A stretch of DNA of 64,000 nt from Pseudomonas mosselii (GTDB taxonomy: Bacteria > Pseudomonadota > Gammaproteobacteria > Pseudomonadales > Pseudomonadaceae). Positions 22,049 to 31,842 of the stretch are shown in pieces. Position 1 is the stretch's first letter. The number at the start of each line of letters is the position of its first letter. The notes beneath the pieces are model-generated. The model was not told the origin of the DNA. It saw only the letters and a list, made by a program, of their open reading frames with translations, and did not search any database. The stretch covers positions 496,001-560,000 of the forward strand of contig NZ_VAUO01000002.1 in the NCBI RefSeq assembly GCF_005796105.1. The letters run 5' to 3'. Position numbers and translations under genes: made by a program.

Positions 22049-23722
22049 ATGACCATGCTCAAAGACCCTTCGAAGAAGTACCGCGCCTTCCCGACCATCG
22101 ACCTGCCTGACCGTACCTGGCCGTCGAAGACCATCACCCAAGCACCGATCTGGTGCAGCTCGGACCTGCGTGATGGCAACCAGTCCTTGATCGAGCCAAT
22201 GGACTCGGAGAAGAAGCTGCGTTTCTGGAAGACCCTGGTGCAAGTCGGCGTCAAGGAGATCGAAGCCTCGTTCCCATCGGCCTCGCAAACCGACTTCGAC
22301 TTCGTGCGCATGCTCATCGAAGACGGCCACATCCCGGACGACACCACCATCCAGGTGCTCACCCAGGCCCGTGAAGACCTGATCGCGCGCACCTTCGAGT
22401 CGCTGCGCGGGGCCAAGAAGGCCATCGTCCACCTGTACAACGCCACCTGCCCGGCCTTCCGCCGCATCGTCTTCAACCAGGACAAGCAGGGCGTGAAGGA
22501 CATCGCCGTCAACGCCGCCAAACTGTTCGTCAAATATGCCGCGCAGCAGCCGGAAACCCAGTGGACCTTCCAGTACTCGCCGGAAACCTTCAGCGCCACT
22601 GAGCTTGAGTTCGCCAAAGAGGTGTGTGATGCGGTGATCGAGGTGTGGAACCCGACGCCTGAGCACAAGATCATCCTCAACCTGCCGGCCACTGTCGAAG
22701 TCGCCACGCCGAACATTTACGCCGACCAGATCGAATGGTTCTGCCGTAACGTCAACCGCCGCGACAGCGTGATCATCAGCCTGCATTGCCACAACGACCG
22801 TGGCACGGGCATCGCTGCCACCGAGCTGGGCCTGATGGCCGGCGCCGACCGCGCCGAAGGCTGCCTGTTCGGCAACGGCGAGCGTACCGGCAACGTCGAC
22901 CTGGTCACCCTCGCGCTGAACCTCTACACCCAAGGCATCGACCCGCAACTGGACTTCTCCGACATTGACGGCGTACGCAAGGTGGTCGAGGAGTGCAACC
23001 AGCTGCCGGTGCACCCACGTCACCCGTATGTGGGCGACCTGGTGCACACCGCCTTCTCCGGCTCGCACCAGGATGCGATCCGCAAGGGCTTCGCCAAGCA
23101 ACAGGAAGGCGAGCTGTGGGAAGTGCCTTACCTGCCGATCGACCCGGCCGATATCGGGCGTAGCTACGAGGCGGTGATCCGCGTCAACAGCCAGTCTGGC
23201 AAGGGCGGCATCACCTACCTGCTCGAGCAGGAATACGGCATCAGCCTGCCGCGCCGCATGCAGATCGAGTTCAGCCAGGTGGTTCAGGGCGAAACCGACC
23301 GCCTGGGCCTGGAAATGACCGCCCAGCAGATCTACAAGCTGCTGCACAAGGAATACCTGCAAGCCAACGCGCCGTACGCGCTGGTCAGCCACCGCCTGCA
23401 AGAAGAAAACGGCCACAGCAATGTGGAAGTGGAAGTCGCCGGTGAAGGCGAGACCAACCTGCACTGGCGTGGCAAGGGCAATGGCGCCCTGGAAGCCCTG
23501 GTCGCCGGCCTGCCAGTCGCGGTCGAGATCATGGACTACAACGAGCACGCCATCGGTGCTGGCACCAACGCCAAGGCAGCGGCCTACATCGAACTGCGCG
23601 TGGCCGGTGGCCGCCCGGTGCACGGCGTAGGTATCGACGAGAACATCACCACCGCCAGCTTCAAGGCGCTGTTCAGCGCGCTCAACCGCTCGCTGAGCCA
23701 GCAGCAGGCCAAAGCCGCCTGA
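22049..23722 (+). CDS. leuA: 2-isopropylmalate synthase
   Basis: First step of leucine synthesis: acetyl-CoA plus 2-oxoisovalerate gives 2-isopropylmalate. 557 residues, the longer LeuA type found in Pseudomonas. HMGL-like TIM barrel with [11 protein letters not shown] at the start of the barrel and the metal-binding [11 protein letters not shown]. The C-terminal LeuA regulatory domain for leucine feedback ends the protein. The ATG at 22049 follows AAAGGA. Followed by a strong terminator. Confidence 0.96.
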   Translation: MTMLKDPSKKYRAFPTIDLPDRTWPSKTITQAPIWCSSDLRDGNQSLIEPMDSEKKLRFWKTLVQVGVKEIEASFPSASQTDFDFVRMLIEDGHIPDDTTIQVLTQAREDLIARTFESLRGAKKAIVHLYNATCPAFRRIVFNQDKQGVKDIAVNAAKLFVKYAAQQPETQWTFQYSPETFSATELEFAKEVCDAVIEVWNPTPEHKIILNLPATVEVATPNIYADQIEWFCRNVNRRDSVIISLHCHNDRGTGIAATELGLMAGADRAEGCLFGNGERTGNVDLVTLALNLYTQGIDPQLDFSDIDGVRKVVEECNQLPVHPRHPYVGDLVHTAFSGSHQDAIRKGFAKQQEGELWEVPYLPIDPADIGRSYEAVIRVNSQSGKGGITYLLEQEYGISLPRRMQIEFSQVVQGETDRLGLEMTAQQIYKLLHKEYLQANAPYALVSHRLQEENGHSNVEVEVAGEGETNLHWRGKGNGALEALVAGLPVAVEIMDYNEHAIGAGTNAKAAAYIELRVAGGRPVHGVGIDENITTASFKALFSALNRSLSQQQAKAA

Positions 23723-23742
23723 GTCGTCCAGCGCTGACCTGA

Positions 23743-23805
23743 GGGCCGCCCTGCGGTCCATCGCCGAGCAACTGGCGATGGGCCGCAGGGCGGCCCTTTA
23801 TTTTT
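23743..23805 (+). terminator. Rho-independent terminator of leuA
   Basis: A long GC-rich stem (GGGCCGCCCTGCGG... pairing with ...CCGCAGGGCGGCCC, about 23 bp with one mismatch) and an 8-nt loop are followed by TTTATTTTT. Confidence 0.88.
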
Positions 23806-23885
23806 CTCGGGCACAAAGTCGAGCCATCATTTCGCCTGCAACTCTGGATATACTGCAACGCCCAGTCACTCATGCAAGGACCCAC

Positions 23886-23942
23886 ATGAGCCATCGCCCG
23901 GAGCGCGAACTGCGCAGCCCTGCCACGGATCAGAAGCGATGA
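23886..23942 (+). CDS. 18-codon ORF coupled to gene A; possible remnant of a gene C copy
   Basis: Encodes MSHRPERELRSPATDQKR; its TGA overlaps the ATG of the next gene (ATGA). AAGGA lies 5 nt before the ATG. The 15 nt CACTCATGCAAGGAC and the following CATGAGCCA recur at the start of gene C (26540 onward), whose protein begins MSQYLERALEG. I read it as the truncated start of a former gene C copy that now provides translational coupling for gene A. A TATACT at 23849-23854 may be the operon's -10. Confidence 0.45.
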   Translation: MSHRPERELRSPATDQKR

Positions 23943-25150
23943 GTGTCTCGCTGAACGAACAGATGGGGGCCATGACACTGGTCGACCAGCTTCGCCATCG
24001 CGAGATGGCAATCCAGGAGCACCTCGACCTACCCCGACGCCGCATCGAGGTGGCCGAGCGCATCCGCGCGTACTACCAGAACAACGGCATCATCTTCGAC
24101 GACGCGGTCATCGATGAAGGCGTACGGCAGTTCTTCTCGCGCCGCCTGCAATTCGAAGCACCCGCCCTGAGCCGCCCTCAGCGCGTGCTGTCCCGCCTCT
24201 TCATGGGCCGTGCCAAGCTGGTCAACTATACCGCCGCCGCCCTGGTGAGCCTGTTCATGGCACTGTTCGCCCATTGGCAAATGGAAACCAAGGTCGATGC
24301 AAAGGCTGAACGGCTCATGGCCGACAGCCAAACCCTGCAAGATGCAATCGCGACGCAACGCCTGCGCCTGGAACAGACCAAGCTGCGCCTCAAACGCCAG
24401 CCCAACGCCACGGTCGAGCGCTTGCTGGCCAAGGCCGAACCTCTGCTGCCCAGCGCCGCACCTGCGGTGAACTTGAACCCGGCCGACTTCGCCGACCGCG
24501 ATGCCTTCAAGGCGCAACTGGCCAGAGCCCAGATCACCCTGAGCAACACTCGTCAGAACCTCGACAGTGTGCGCAAACGGCTTAACCGTATCGACCACCT
24601 GTACGCCAGCCTCGGACAACAGCAACAACTGCTCGCACGCCTGCTGGGCATGCACCTGGCGTCCCCCGAACACCAGGAAATGGCGGACTGGATCGACAAG
24701 GCAGGCGAGCAGATCGCCTCGCTGCGCCTGGAAAAGGCGGACAAAACCCTGAAAAATGTGGAAAGTTACCTGAATTACGCAAGCCAACCCCTGACCCTCG
24801 CGCTGGTCGACCGTCCCGGCACCCAATCCGGCGTAGAGCGCTGCTACGAGCCCAGCGGCTGTAGCAAAGGCAGCAGCCGCGGCAAGAGCTGGTACCTGAT
24901 CGTCGAAGCCTTGGACAGCGCCGGCAACCCCGTCTACGTGCCGGTTACCAGCGTGGAAGACAACCAGGCGCGCTGGACCAAGGTGTTTGGCGTGCGGGTC
25001 AGCCGCGACGAATATCGGCGGGTACGCCAGGACAAGCTCGACGATGGCCACATCAGCCAGCGCTATATCGGCGAAAAAGCCGCCAATAGCTTGGAACTAC
25101 GCTTCAGCCAACGCACTAGCGCCAACCCCGACATGATCCTTGAGTGGTAA
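23939..25150 (+). CDS. Gene A: single-pass membrane protein, paralogue of gene D (DUF6384-like)
   Basis: 403 residues of unknown function. Residues 1-80 are a conserved cytoplasmic module shared with gene D (EQMGA, QEHLDLP, RRxEVA, DDAxID and RRLxFEAPAL). One transmembrane segment lies near residues 97-116. A helical, Gln/Lys/Arg-rich coiled-coil region (about 120-285) follows, then a C-terminal beta-type domain. That domain has a Cys pair (ERC...GC) and the shared FGVxVSRxEY and Q.K...G.I motifs. I recall the label DUF6384 for this family but cannot confirm it. It overlaps the 18-codon ORF by ATGA; gene B follows after 4 nt. Confidence 0.75.
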   Translation: MSVSLNEQMGAMTLVDQLRHREMAIQEHLDLPRRRIEVAERIRAYYQNNGIIFDDAVIDEGVRQFFSRRLQFEAPALSRPQRVLSRLFMGRAKLVNYTAAALVSLFMALFAHWQMETKVDAKAERLMADSQTLQDAIATQRLRLEQTKLRLKRQPNATVERLLAKAEPLLPSAAPAVNLNPADFADRDAFKAQLARAQITLSNTRQNLDSVRKRLNRIDHLYASLGQQQQLLARLLGMHLASPEHQEMADWIDKAGEQIASLRLEKADKTLKNVESYLNYASQPLTLALVDRPGTQSGVERCYEPSGCSKGSSRGKSWYLIVEALDSAGNPVYVPVTSVEDNQARWTKVFGVRVSRDEYRRVRQDKLDDGHISQRYIGEKAANSLELRFSQRTSANPDMILEW

Positions 25151-25154
25151 CGCC

Positions 25155-26519
25155 ATGACACCGACCGCCCTCGTCAACGCGCTCGAACATAACTCGCGCC
25201 AGGCCGAGCGCCGGCTACGCGAAGCCGAGCAGGCGCTGTGCGTCGAGTCCGAACAGGAAACCCGGCTCGAACACCTGATCAGCTCGAAACTGACTGAAAT
25301 CGCCAGCCTGCAACTGACGCTCGACCCCTCGCATAGCCAACAGGCTCATGCCTTGCTGGAGCAGCGCGAACGTGCCCGTGCCGCCCTGGAACAGGAACTC
25401 CAGACCGTAGAGCAGTTGATCGCCGAGCGCCTGGATAGGCGCCAGCAGCTGCACCTGGCACTCCAAGGCCAGGCCGCCCAGGCGCGAGACCGGCTGGAAC
25501 AAGACCCATCGTATCGCCAGTTGCTGGAGCAACTGGAAGCGACACAGCAAGCCGAGCAGCAAGCCCATGCAGGCTACGAGGAAATTCGCGAAGAGTGCGC
25601 CACCAAGCTGCAAGGCTACCGCAGCAACCGGCTGTACCGCTTCCTCAAGGACCGTCACTACGGCACCGAGCAGTACCGCGGGATCCTGCTGTCGCGTGCC
25701 ATGGACCGTTACCTGGCCATGGTCGTGAACTTCGAGCGCAACCACGCCAACGAACAGGTCCTCCTGGCCATGCAGGCGCGTAACGAGAGCCAGCGCCAGG
25801 CCCTCGGTGAGGCGCTGGCGCAGTTGCAGGCACAACACCAGCAATGCCTGGATAACATCGGCTCCACTGCCGAGCTAAAGGCCCTGAAGGACGAGCAAGC
25901 GAACCTGGATACCCTGCTGGCGCAGTCCAAGGCGCATGCCAGCCGCTTGAATGCACAACTGAGCGCTTTTGCCCAGCAGCGCGACCCTCACCTGCACCAG
26001 ATTCGCCAAGGCATCGCGGACCGACTCAAGGCACGCCCGCTGGCCGAGCTGATCGTCGAGGCGGCGAAGACCCCGTCGCCCCACGACGACCTGCTGGTGA
26101 GCGACCTGCAACTGCTGCATGCACGTTTGCGAGAACTCCAGCAGCGCATGAAGGGCGTACAGCTCGAGGCCAGCGACAAGCGCCGCCTGTACGACCGCGC
26201 CAAGACCCTCGAATACGCCCTGCGCGATGACCATTACAAAGATCCGAGCCATGGGTACGAACTGCGCCAACCGATCGAGCAGATCCTTGATGACTACATG
26301 AACAGCCTGCTCGACCAGCAGGGCGTGCAGCGATTGCTCGACGAAGGCCGTCAGTTCGTGCCGTTGCACCGACGTGACGACCCCAGGAACCACAGTTGGG
26401 GTACGTCTTCGAGCCACACCCCAGGTGGCTTCTCCAGCACCGGCAGCATCGGCGGCGGTGGCTTCAGCACCTCCGGCAGTTCCGGTGGCGGTGGCTTCAC
26501 GACCTCCAGCAGCTTCTGA
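25155..26519 (+). CDS. Gene B: soluble coiled-coil protein with Gly-rich tail
   Basis: 454 residues, no signal peptide or membrane segment. Nearly the whole protein is Glu/Gln/Leu/Arg-rich helix with heptad character, so an extended coiled coil is likely. In the middle sits a less coiled, basic-aromatic patch (YRSNRLYRFLKDRHYGTEQY, about residues 155-175). The C-terminus is a low-complexity tail of GGFS/GGGGF repeats (last 35 residues), reminiscent of flexible anchors. The ATG at 25155 is 4 nt after the gene A stop; a TTG in frame 15 nt upstream is less likely. Function unknown. Confidence 0.7.
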   Translation: MTPTALVNALEHNSRQAERRLREAEQALCVESEQETRLEHLISSKLTEIASLQLTLDPSHSQQAHALLEQRERARAALEQELQTVEQLIAERLDRRQQLHLALQGQAAQARDRLEQDPSYRQLLEQLEATQQAEQQAHAGYEEIREECATKLQGYRSNRLYRFLKDRHYGTEQYRGILLSRAMDRYLAMVVNFERNHANEQVLLAMQARNESQRQALGEALAQLQAQHQQCLDNIGSTAELKALKDEQANLDTLLAQSKAHASRLNAQLSAFAQQRDPHLHQIRQGIADRLKARPLAELIVEAAKTPSPHDDLLVSDLQLLHARLRELQQRMKGVQLEASDKRRLYDRAKTLEYALRDDHYKDPSHGYELRQPIEQILDDYMNSLLDQQGVQRLLDEGRQFVPLHRRDDPRNHSWGTSSSHTPGGFSSTGSIGGGGFSTSGSSGGGGFTTSSSF

Positions 26520-26558
26520 CCCGTTCCCTTTACCAGCCCCACTCATGCAAGGACTCCC

Positions 26559-27701
26559 ATGAGCCAATACCTCGAACGCGCCCTCGAAGGCCTGCGCAAA
26601 CTCGGCATCTCCTTCGGCCAACCGGCCCAGCCGGCACCGGTACTGATGCTGCTGGACAAGGTCGCGCACTACGATAACCGGCGCATCACCGGTATTGCCG
26701 CCGTGCTACAACAGGCAAGCCTGTTCAACCAGACCGTGCGCGAGCAGATCGCCGGCATGGACATCTCCGACCGCTACATGAACATCACCGATCGGTTCAC
26801 CTCGATCCGCGAGGATGCCGCCGCCATGGCGACATGGATGGACGACGGTCGCCTGGACACGCTCGAACGCCTGAAACTGGCCTGGATGCACATGATGCGC
26901 GGCTCCATCCCAAGCCGCTTCGAAGATATCCGCAAGCACTACCTGGAGGTGTGCGCAGCCGCCAGTGACCAAATCAGCCGCGAGAGCCTGATCCTCGAGT
27001 CGTACATGGACTTCCGCCTGGCCATGAAGACCGCCGAAGTGGATGCCCAGCAAGTGCTGAGCCTGGCCGGCCAGACCCTGCAACAACGCACCCAGGCTCT
27101 GGATGCCGCCAATGCCAGCGTCGCGGCTGCCGGGCACGAAGAGCCGGCACGCCTGGCTGCGTTGGAGTTGAGCCGCGATGAGGCCGTGCGTGCACTGCAG
27201 AACGAAGACAAGAGCTACCAGATCGTCAAGGATATCGCCGACGACCTGCGGGTCGGCTACAACACTGCGGAAATGGTCTTCGCACGCATCAGCCAGGTGC
27301 ACGTGGTCAAGGAGCGCCAGTACCAGCGCATGGTGTCGTTCTTCGCCACCAACGAAGTCGTGCTCACCAGCCTGGCGGTATCGTTCACCGCCAATCAAGG
27401 CATGGCCGAAGCCACCCACACGCTCAACGCAACAACCGCAGGCATCAACAAGGGCCTCGAAGCGCTCGGCGAGCTGGGCAACAAGCAGCTCGGTGCTGCG
27501 ATGAAAGCCAGCTACGGCTCGACCCTTCGCGTCGAATCGGTACGCGCCCTGGCCCAGGCTACCCTGGACTTCCAGAGCGACATGAAAGGCCTGACTGCCA
27601 CTTACCGCGCCGAGTCGACCAAGGCGGCCCAGGAAATTTCCGACGCGGTGGAAGAGGCCAAACGCGCGTTCTCCGCATTGCTGACCAAAGCCGCACAATG
27701 A
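26559..27701 (+). CDS. Gene C: helical protein of unknown function
   Basis: 380 residues, almost entirely helical, no clear signal peptide. It begins MSQYLERALEG and contains many short Ala/Gln/Glu-rich helices, ending KRAFSALLTKAAQ. Homologues carry, as I recall, the uninformative name cell surface protein; nothing in the sequence supports surface location. Its overall look (long amphipathic helices) recalls PspA- or TelA-like proteins, but I see no diagnostic motif. Ribosome site AAGGA is present. Its stop overlaps the start of gene D (ATGA). Confidence 0.65.
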   Translation: MSQYLERALEGLRKLGISFGQPAQPAPVLMLLDKVAHYDNRRITGIAAVLQQASLFNQTVREQIAGMDISDRYMNITDRFTSIREDAAAMATWMDDGRLDTLERLKLAWMHMMRGSIPSRFEDIRKHYLEVCAAASDQISRESLILESYMDFRLAMKTAEVDAQQVLSLAGQTLQQRTQALDAANASVAAAGHEEPARLAALELSRDEAVRALQNEDKSYQIVKDIADDLRVGYNTAEMVFARISQVHVVKERQYQRMVSFFATNEVVLTSLAVSFTANQGMAEATHTLNATTAGINKGLEALGELGNKQLGAAMKASYGSTLRVESVRALAQATLDFQSDMKGLTATYRAESTKAAQEISDAVEEAKRAFSALLTKAAQ

Positions 27702-28699
27702 GACCAGGCTCGCTCAGCGAACAGATGGGGGCAATCGCCATCGTCGACGCGTTGCGCCTGCAACAACGTCAGTTGCAGGAACATCTGGACCTGCCGCAGC
27801 GCCGTGCCGAGGTCGCCGCGCGCATCCGCGACCACTACCGCCACCAAGGTACGACCTGCGACGATGCGTTGATCGACCAGGGGGTGCGCGCGTTCTTCGC
27901 CCGCCGCCTGGTCTTCGAGGCCCCTGCCCTGCCCTGGTGGCAGCGCTGGCTGGCAGACGTATGCTTCCATCGCGCCATTCTGCCTTACCTGCTGGTACTG
28001 GTCCTGCTGTGCGGGGGCGGCCTGCTCGCGAAGTACCTGGACACGCCCCGTGCACCCTCTGTTCCGAGCAACGCTGGGCACCTGGCGGCAACGCCGCCAG
28101 CAGCGCCCCAGGCCCCAGCCGAGCAGTACGCCCGCCTGGAACAGTACCGGCAGTTAATCGGCAAGCTCGAGGCCATGCCGCTGCCGGAGGACGTGCGCGC
28201 CAAGCTGCTGCCGTGGGCTCACACCCTAGGCAACGTGGTGAGTGAACATGCTCCGGCCAAGGCCGATGAGGCGCTGCATGAGCTACAGGTGTATAGCGAC
28301 TACACCGCCTCGGCGCTACACCTGGAAGTCCCCGGCGCCGACCAGATGTCTGGCTACGAGCGCTGCACCCAGGCCGCGTGCCAGGCCGGTACGGAAGACG
28401 GCAAGGCGTGGTTCCTGACATTCCAGGCACGCAATGCACAAGGACAACGGGTGACGATGCCGATGGTCGATCCCGCCACCGGCAAAATAGCCCTTGCCGA
28501 GGTATACGGCGTACAGGTCAGCCGTGCCGAGTACCTCAAGGCACAGCAGGCCAAGCAGGCCAGCGGCCAGATCGACAACCCGGCGATCGGCAGCAAGCAG
28601 GCCTACAGCCTCAAGCGCGTGTTCGACAAACGCGTCCAGCGTGGCGGTCGCTTCGACAACCCAGCCGAAGCCAGCCAGTACATCACCGCCAGCTTCTGA
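27698..28699 (+). CDS. Gene D: single-pass membrane protein, paralogue of gene A (DUF6384-like)
   Basis: 333 residues. The N-terminal 80 residues align closely with gene A (EQMGA, QEHLDLP, DDALID, GVRAFFARRL, FEAPAL). They are followed by one transmembrane segment (about residues 98-116, LPYLLVLVLLCGGGLLA), a Pro/Ala linker, a helical stretch shorter than in A, and the same C-terminal domain with Cys pairs (ERCTQAAC), YGVQVSRAEY and IGSKQAYSL. Start overlaps the gene C stop by 4 nt. Last gene of the block; function unknown. Confidence 0.75.
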   Translation: MRPGSLSEQMGAIAIVDALRLQQRQLQEHLDLPQRRAEVAARIRDHYRHQGTTCDDALIDQGVRAFFARRLVFEAPALPWWQRWLADVCFHRAILPYLLVLVLLCGGGLLAKYLDTPRAPSVPSNAGHLAATPPAAPQAPAEQYARLEQYRQLIGKLEAMPLPEDVRAKLLPWAHTLGNVVSEHAPAKADEALHELQVYSDYTASALHLEVPGADQMSGYERCTQAACQAGTEDGKAWFLTFQARNAQGQRVTMPMVDPATGKIALAEVYGVQVSRAEYLKAQQAKQASGQIDNPAIGSKQAYSLKRVFDKRVQRGGRFDNPAEASQYITASF

Positions 28700-28709
28700 T
28701 CCGGCGCAC

Positions 28710-28736
28710 AAAAAAAGGGCGCTGACCAAGCGCCCT
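28710..28736 (-). terminator. Rho-independent terminator of zwf-pgl-eda
   Basis: AGGGCGCT, loop, AGCGCCCT: a perfect 8-bp stem. On the minus strand it is followed by TTTTTTT, about 30 nt after the eda stop. Confidence 0.85.
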
Positions 28737-28765
28737 AATAACCGTGCAGCACACAACGAAATCTG

Positions 28766-29440
28766 TCAGTCCAGCAGTGCCATCGCCTCGGCGCTGCACG
28801 CCTCGATGCGCGCCCAGTCACCGTTCTTGATCCAGCTGCTGTCGAGCATCCAGGTGCCGCCGACACACATCACGTTGGGCAGCGCCATGTAGTTGCGCAC
28901 GTTGGCCGGATTCACACCGCCCGTTGGGCAGAAGCGAATGTCACCGAACGGGCCGGCGAAGGCCTTGATCGCCGCCACCCCACCGCTAATCTCGGCCGGA
29001 AACAGCTTGAAGCGCCGGTAGCCTAGGGCGTAGCCCTGCATGATTTCCGACGGTGTGCTGATGCCAGGCAGCAGCGGAATATCGCTTTGTACGCCCGCTT
29101 CAAGAATGTCCTGGGTGATGCCTGGCGTGACGACGAACTGCGCACCTGCGGCTTCGACCGCGGCGAACATGCTGCGGTCGAGCACGGTGCCGGCACCAAC
29201 GCACAACTCCGGGCGCTGCGCGCGCAGCACTTCGATGGCCTTCAGGCCATGCTTGGAGCGCAACGTCACCTCCAGGGTGCGGATGCCACCGCTGGCCAGC
29301 GCGTCGGCCAGCGGCAGAATGTCTTCCTCACGGGCGATGGTGATCACCGGCAAGATGCGCGCCGCGCCGCAGATCGCATCGATCCGGTCGGCTTTCTCGG
29401 CCATCGAGAGCAAAGGCTGTGGGCGTTCGAGGGTGGTCAT
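28766..29440 (-). CDS. eda: 2-dehydro-3-deoxy-phosphogluconate aldolase
   Basis: Last Entner-Doudoroff step: splits KDPG to pyruvate and glyceraldehyde-3-phosphate. 224 residues from the ATG at 29440 (MTTLERPQPLL), which has AAGGA upstream; a longer frame would overlap pgl. The Schiff-base lysine is K145 in FKLFPAE, and GAGTVL and CPTGGV are present. Third gene of zwf-pgl-eda with its own terminator. Confidence 0.96.
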   Translation of the reverse strand: MTTLERPQPLLSMAEKADRIDAICGAARILPVITIAREEDILPLADALASGGIRTLEVTLRSKHGLKAIEVLRAQRPELCVGAGTVLDRSMFAAVEAAGAQFVVTPGITQDILEAGVQSDIPLLPGISTPSEIMQGYALGYRRFKLFPAEISGGVAAIKAFAGPFGDIRFCPTGGVNPANVRNYMALPNVMCVGGTWMLDSSWIKNGDWARIEACSAEAMALLD

Positions 29441-29457
29441 GACTGAGGATCCTTGGC

Positions 29458-30171
29458 TCATGGGCACCAGTAGATGTCCAGGGGGTCGTGAAGAAAAGCG
29501 CGAATCGGCATTTCGGTGGGGTCTTCGGCCGCCAGCGCGGCGCGCAGCGTAGCGAGTTTGCCCGCGCCTTGCACGGACAGGGCGATAAAGCCTGCGCTTG
29601 CCAGCAATGCACGGGTCATGCTCAGGCGCTGGTGCGGCACCGCTGGCGCCAGCATCGCCAGGCAGCGGCGCTCGCTGACCTTGGCCAGCCCCTGGCGCAG
29701 ATTGGGACTGGCCGGGAACAGCGAAGCGGTGTGACCGTCGTCGCCCATGCCCAGCACCAGCACATCGATCGGCGGCAGCTCGCCCAGGAGCTGATCGGCC
29801 AGCTCGGCAGCGGCTTCCAGGGTCGGAGAGGGTTGGTAGAGGCCGATGAAACGCGCCTTGGCTGCCGCGCCGTGCAACAGGTGTCGGGCGATCAGGCCGG
29901 CGTTGCTGGCCTCGTGCTCGACCGGCACCCAGCGCTCGTCGGCCAGGCTCACGGTGACCTTCGACCAGTCCAGCACCTGCCGGGCAAGCTGTTCGAGGAA
30001 CGGCACCGGGCTACGCCCGCCGGACAGCACTACGCAGGCCTGGCCCTTGCTGGCGATAGCCTGACGCAGGCGCTCGGCCACCTCCTCGGCGAGGGCCTTG
30101 GCCAGTGCGTTGGCATCGGCCAGCGCGTGGGTGTGCACGCTCGCTGGCAGTTGCAGTTCAGATATCGCCAT
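29458..30171 (-). CDS. pgl: 6-phosphogluconolactonase
   Basis: Hydrolyses 6-phosphogluconolactone to 6-phosphogluconate. 237 residues of the DevB/NagB-like fold: LSGGRSP near the N-terminus, SLADERWVP, and [14 protein letters not shown]. The ATG at 30171 overlaps the end of zwf by 14 nt; the upstream in-frame alternative lies deeper inside zwf. Middle gene of zwf-pgl-eda. Confidence 0.95.
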   Translation of the reverse strand: MAISELQLPASVHTHALADANALAKALAEEVAERLRQAIASKGQACVVLSGGRSPVPFLEQLARQVLDWSKVTVSLADERWVPVEHEASNAGLIARHLLHGAAAKARFIGLYQPSPTLEAAAELADQLLGELPPIDVLVLGMGDDGHTASLFPASPNLRQGLAKVSERRCLAMLAPAVPHQRLSMTRALLASAGFIALSVQGAGKLATLRAALAAEDPTEMPIRAFLHDPLDIYWCP

Positions 30172-31627
30172 ACCAGGACCTCCCATCTCGTGTAATCAGT
30201 GCAATCGAACTCATCGGCCCCCACGACCCCGCCGCGTAAGGCTTGGGCGCGTCGCCGCTGTTCTTCCAGCCGGCGATCAGCTGGTCGCACCATGTCCAGG
30301 CGTATTCGATTTCATCCTTGCGCACGAACAGGTTCTGGTTGCCACGCATCACTTCTAGCAACAAGCGCTCATAGGCATCCGGGATGCGCGCGCTGCGCCA
30401 GGCGTCGGAGAAATTCAGTTGCAGGGGGCCGCTGCGTAGCTGCATGCCCTTGTCCAGACCCTGTTCCTTGGTCATCACGCGTAGCGAAATACCTTCGTCC
30501 GGCTGTAGGCGGATGATCAGCTTGTTGCCGATCTGCAAGCGCTGTTCCGGCGCAAAGATGTAGTGCGGCGTTTCCTTGAAATGGATGACGATCTGCGACA
30601 GCTTGTGCGGCATGCGCTTGCCGGTGCGCAGGTAGAACGGCACCCCCGACCAGCGCCAATTGCGAATGTCGGCGCGCAGGGCGACGAAGGTTTCGGTGTC
30701 GCTCTGCGCGTTGGCGTTGTCTTCTTCCAGATAACCCGGTACCGGCTTGCCCTCGCTGTAGCCGGCGATGTACTGGCCGCGCACCACGCGGGTGCTCAGG
30801 CCCTCGCCGGTGATCGGTGCCAGGGCCTTGAGCACCTTGACCTTCTCATCGCGGATGCTGTCGGCGGACAAGTCGCTGGGCGGGTCCATGGCGATCAGGC
30901 AAAGCAGTTGCAGCAGGTGGTTCTGGATCATGTCGCGCAGTTGCCCGGCCTTGTCGAAGTAACCCCAGCGGCCTTCGATACCGACTTGCTCGGCCACGGT
31001 GATTTCCACGTGGGAGATAGAGTTCTGGTTCCACTGGGTTTCGAACAGGCTGTTGGCAAAGCGCAGGGCGATCAGGTTCTGCACCGTCTCTTTGCCCAGG
31101 TAGTGGTCGATGCGATAGACCCGGTTTTCCGGAAAGAACCGCGCCACGGCGTCGTTGACCCGGCGTGAGGACTCCAGGTCATGGCCGATGGGTTTTTCAA
31201 GCACCACGCGGGTGCGCGGCGCCAGGCCGGCCTTGTCGAGGTTCTCGCAGATCGCACCGTACACCGCCGCCGCCGTGGCGAAGTAGGCGATCAGCGGCAG
31301 CTCTGGCGCGGCCTGCTCAGCCAGGGCCTGGTAACCCTCGGGCTGGACGAAGTCCAGGTGCAGGTAGCCAAGGCGGGCGAAGAAGCGGCGCAGCGTCAGT
31401 GGATCGATATCGCTCTCAGGGACGTGGCGGCGCAAGTGCGCCTCGATGGCCTCCAGGTGCTGCTCGGCGCTGCCCGCTTCGCGTGCCAGGGCCAGCAGGC
31501 GGGTGTCCGGGTGCAACAAATTGGCGCGGTCGAGCTGGTAGAGCGCCGGAAACAGCTTGCGCAATGCCAGGTCGCCAAGGGCGCCAAACAGGGCAAAGGT
31601 GCAAGGTTCAACACTGATCGCGGCCAT
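30158..31627 (-). CDS. zwf: Glucose-6-phosphate 1-dehydrogenase
   Basis: Oxidises glucose-6-phosphate to the lactone with NAD(P)+. 489 residues. Dinucleotide-binding motif [12 protein letters not shown]; the second position is Ala where many have Ser. The active-site motif RIDHYLGKE is intact. First gene of the zwf-pgl-eda operon, divergent from its repressor gene hexR with a HexR-like site in between. Confidence 0.97.
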   Translation of the reverse strand: MAAISVEPCTFALFGALGDLALRKLFPALYQLDRANLLHPDTRLLALAREAGSAEQHLEAIEAHLRRHVPESDIDPLTLRRFFARLGYLHLDFVQPEGYQALAEQAAPELPLIAYFATAAAVYGAICENLDKAGLAPRTRVVLEKPIGHDLESSRRVNDAVARFFPENRVYRIDHYLGKETVQNLIALRFANSLFETQWNQNSISHVEITVAEQVGIEGRWGYFDKAGQLRDMIQNHLLQLLCLIAMDPPSDLSADSIRDEKVKVLKALAPITGEGLSTRVVRGQYIAGYSEGKPVPGYLEEDNANAQSDTETFVALRADIRNWRWSGVPFYLRTGKRMPHKLSQIVIHFKETPHYIFAPEQRLQIGNKLIIRLQPDEGISLRVMTKEQGLDKGMQLRSGPLQLNFSDAWRSARIPDAYERLLLEVMRGNQNLFVRKDEIEYAWTWCDQLIAGWKNSGDAPKPYAAGSWGPMSSIALITRDGRSWYGDI

Positions 31628-31692
31628 AAATGTTGGTTCTTTTATAAAGTTAAGCTAGGAATACCGGTTTCAGCCCTGTTTTTCAAGGGCCA

Positions 31693-31707
31693 ATGTAGTA
31701 AAAACAA
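31693..31707. promoter_or_regulatory. HexR-like operator in the zwf-hexR gap
   Basis: On the minus strand TTGTTTTTACTACAT: TTGT, 7 nt, then ACAT. HexR operators are TTGT-N7/8-ACAA, so this has one mismatch. It lies about 65 nt upstream of zwf. A second, weaker TTGTCTATCGTACTG is at about 31758-31772. Confidence 0.5.
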
Positions 31708-31842
31708 CAACATCATGTACAAGCCTTACAGACAAGTGGTGCGGTAATCTCAGCGACAGTACGATAGACAACTTTGCAAAAAGCCTGCTGTTTCGCCAGC
31801 CGGCTGTCTGCCAGCACCGACTCAACGACCCAAGGACACCCC

